64,000 nt of DNA, from the NCBI RefSeq assembly GCF_018362975.1, contig NZ_CP074371.1, forward strand, positions 5,704,001-5,768,000. Reading direction: 5' to 3'. Within the stretch, counting starts at the first letter, position 1. Each line of letters starts with the position of its first letter. Below are positions 62,151-64,000 of the stretch, piece after piece. Made by a program: the position numbers and the translations under genes. The notes beneath the pieces are model-generated. The model did no database searches, was not told the origin of the DNA, and saw nothing but the letters and a program-made list of their open reading frames with translations. Source of the stretch: Nocardia tengchongensis. Lineage in GTDB: Bacteria; Actinomycetota; Actinomycetes; Mycobacteriales; Mycobacteriaceae.

Positions 62151-62727
62151 GTGGCACGCGCACCGATCGGACGTCAACAACTTCTCGATGCCGCTCGCGA
62201 CGAACTGGTCCACGCCAACGGCCTACTGGAGTTGAGCGCGCTGACCCCGCCGCACCGGCCTGAGCACCGGCGCGCTGTATCACCACTTCGGCTCGAAAGT
62301 CGGTCTGCTGGCGGCGATCTGGGACGACTTCTACGAAGGCCTGAGCCGGGCCATCGCCGACGATCAGCTGCCCGACGGCGACTGGGCGACCCGCGAGCGC
62401 GTCCGCACACACTGTTTCGTGGCCTACCACTTCGACCATCCGCTGGCGGCCCTGCTGCTCAATCAGGCGGCCCCCGATCCCGGGCTGACGGAGATCCAGG
62501 CGGTCTACATCCGCAATCTCGGCGACGCCGCGGCCACCAATATCCGCCGCGGGCAGGCCACCGGCGAGATTCCCGCCGATCTCGACCCCGACAGCGCGGG
62601 CGCGTTCGTCATCGGCGGCCTGCGGCACGGGATCGGACAGCAGCTCCGAGTGCTCCCCCGCCCCGAGGTGGACCTGGTCGCCGAACGCCTGTGGCGGTTG
62701 ACGGCGGCCTCACTCGAATTGTCCTGA
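62151..62727 (+). pseudogene. TetR-family regulator with one-base insertion
   Basis: GTG 62151 directly follows CCGAGG. The first helix-turn-helix part reads IGRQQLLDAARDELVHANGL, LELSALT; then a C run has four C instead of three near 62252 and the frame shifts; the correct continuation is RRTGLSTGALYHHFGSKVGL to LTAASLELS at 62727. TetR repressor of the divergent oxygenase by inference. Insertion in a C run suggests an error. Confidence 0.85.
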
Positions 62728-62748
62728 CCCGGGACGGTCGGGCACGGG

Positions 62749-63407
62749 TCAGGCGGCGGCCAGCCCCAGATTGGCGACCAGCCGGCGGACCCGCTGTTCG
62801 ATGTCGTCCCGGATGGCGCGAATCTCCTCGATCCCGCCCCCGGCGGGGTCGGGCAGCGGCCACTGTTCGAAGCGGTGTCCGCCGATGATCGGGTTGTCGT
62901 CGCCGCAGCCCATGTCGATCACCACGTCGGCGGCGCGCATCAGTTCGTCGGACCACGGTTTCGGGAATTCGTCGGCGATGTCGACACCACGTTCGGCCAT
63001 GGCCTTGATCACGAGCGGGTGGATCGCCGCGCTCGGGGCGGAGCCGCACGACCACGCGGCGGCCTGCTGCCCGGCCATGCTGGTGAAGAACCCGAGCGCC
63101 ATCTGCGAGCGTCCGGCGTTCTGGGTGCAGACGAACAGGACTGTCGGCCCGACAGTGCACCGCGGCCCGCGGTGCGGGCCATGGCCGTCAGCCGTTCCCG
63201 GGCGAAGCGCTCGGCGAGCGCGGGCAGCCGGTCGGTGGGCAGGCCGATCGCGGTGAGGTGGGCCAGTGAGCCGTCGAGGATGCGGTCGACGGTGGCGGCG
63301 TTGACCGCCGGACCGAATTCCGCGTTCAGCCGTGCCGCCGCGTCGCTCAGCACGGCCGGATCCGCCTCGGTGCCGGAAGGCACGGCGGCGCCGGGATTCT
63401 CGTTCAC
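62749..63407 (-). pseudogene. Arsenate reductase-like LMW phosphatase with three-helix N-domain, frameshifted
   Basis: GTG 63407 (GGAGGGAG upstream). N-terminal three-helix domain (LSDAAARLNAEFGPAVNAAT, VDRILDGSLAHLTAIGLP, LAERFARERLTAMARTAG); near 63150 one base is missing, then TVGPTVLFVCTQNAGRSQMA with the P-loop Cys-X5-Arg, IHPLVIKAMAERGVDIADEF, VIDMGCGDDNPIIGGHRFEQ and WPLPDPAGG with the acid Asp. Fused proteins of this type are actinobacterial ArsC-like reductases. No ars operon nearby. Confidence 0.85.
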
Positions 63408-63674
63408 GCTCGCTCCCTCCGCTCGGATTCCAGCCTATCTCGCTGCCATGATCTCTGCCGTGAGCCGCGACCTGCGAATACGAGTGGCGATAGGAGAACG
63501 CTATCGCCAATTGCCATGTGGGGCCAGTAGAGCAGGGTCGCCGACCGACTTCACATGAGCGAATTCCCACACCGTGCGCCAGAATGTGACCACGGCCACA
63601 TCCGGCACCTGCGCGCCGCAGTCACCACAACCGACGACCCCGAGTCAACCGACCCGGTCCGTCGGACTGCGGCA
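63408..63674. other. Intergenic region
   Basis: Less than 300 bases between two minus-strand genes. TATCGCCA/TGGCGATA-type symmetry at 63488-63511 (GGCGATAG...CTATCGCC) could be an operator for the arsenate-reductase-like gene. Confidence 0.3.
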
Positions 63675-64000
63675 TCAGGGTTGGGTGTGAGATCGAAATC
63701 CGTTGTGGCCTAGAGGTTCCCGCCACCCCCGGCCGAGCTGGTCGCGGAACTGACCGGGGGTGAGTCCGGTTTCCTCGCGGAAGGCGCGGTAGAAGTGGCG
63801 GTCGGTGGAGAAGCCGCTGGCGGCCGCGACCGAGGCCAGGGAGCGGGTGGGGTCGGCGCGAATGAGGCGGCGGGCGTGGGCGATCCGGGTGCGGCGGACC
63901 AGGGCACCGGGTTCGCCGAAGCCTTCGCACACCCGGTAGAGGGTGCGGCGCGACAGCAGGCAGGCGTGGGCGATCTCGTCGACCGTCAGGTCCGGGTTGG
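63675..64000 (-). CDS. AraC-family regulator, C-terminal part
   Basis: The gene enters from the right edge. Both helix-turn-helix units of the AraC domain are visible: TVDEIAHACLLSRRTLYRVC and RSLASVAAASGFSTDRHFYR followed by AFREETGLTPGQFR. The C-terminus ends 21 residues later (NGFRSHTQP). The ligand-binding N-terminal domain is outside the window, so its function is unknown. Type with extended Arg-rich linker as in AraC-like binding-domain-containing regulators. Confidence 0.85.
   Translation of the reverse strand, partial: NPDLTVDEIAHACLLSRRTLYRVCEGFGEPGALVRRTRIAHARRLIRADPTRSLASVAAASGFSTDRHFYRAFREETGLTPGQFRDQLGRGWREPLGHNGFRSHTQP

Overview
The window is high-GC actinobacterial DNA, most likely from Nocardia or a close mycolic-acid relative. 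The support is the conserved block ABC-F ATPase - small HTH protein - acnR - acn - small membrane protein - ripA (order known from Mycobacterium tuberculosis Rv1473-Rv1477), the cholesterol-ring genes hsaA/hsaC/kshA with a KstR box, a DesA-type acyl-ACP desaturase, three antigen-85-like esterases, a GpgS homologue and GTG/TTG starts with GGAGG-type ribosome binding sites. No tRNA, rRNA, CRISPR array or intact insertion sequence was seen.

Layout. 0-5 kb is decayed: a 5'-region duplicated as a 3.3-kb-separated inverted repeat, an acyltransferase stopped by an amber codon, a His-rich peptide, a membrane protein, and a proline iminopeptidase running into a sensor-kinase fragment. 5.9-9.4 kb is the KstR-type steroid catabolic block (hsaC, hsaA, divergent kshA). 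9.5-18 kb carries a VIT1-type transporter, DUF1003 and DUF2871 membrane proteins, a flavodoxin, a second-copy-like cytochrome oxidase subunit I with a tiny membrane partner, a desaturase and broken DosS-like and flavodoxin pieces; several DosR-like boxes suggest an old hypoxia/nitric-oxide regulon. 18-24 kb is the ripA-acn-acnR block. 24-30 kb has a MarR/cupin pair, a multicopper oxidase, a thioesterase and a two-gene ATP-grasp RiPP (graspetide-like) locus. 30-41 kb has ABC-F, a PucR regulator and a tightly overlapping five-gene operon (PapA-like acyltransferase, MFS exporter, GT-C glycosyltransferase, GpgS-like glycosyltransferase, mycolyltransferase-like esterase) with a divergent esterase paralogue, a plausible acylated-glycolipid assembly and export system. 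41-50 kb holds a His-rich metal protein, a membrane/secreted protein pair, a carotenoid oxygenase with a PadR regulator, a third esterase and a P450 pair. 50-64 kb holds a Ser/Thr kinase, gluconate kinase, an LpqC-like esterase, a Pls-type poly(amino acid) synthetase with an M1 peptidase, a DEAD-box helicase, a phytanoyl-CoA-dioxygenase-family gene with a TetR regulator, an arsenate-reductase-like phosphatase and the C-terminal part of an AraC regulator.

A striking overall feature is that, from about 30 kb on, ten genes that otherwise look fully conserved each carry one small frameshift, often in a short C or G run. Either the sequence has homopolymer errors or this part of the genome is decaying; each affected gene is flagged. 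The 0-18 kb stretch differs: its remnants are truncated, mosaic or stopped, which looks like genuine decay.
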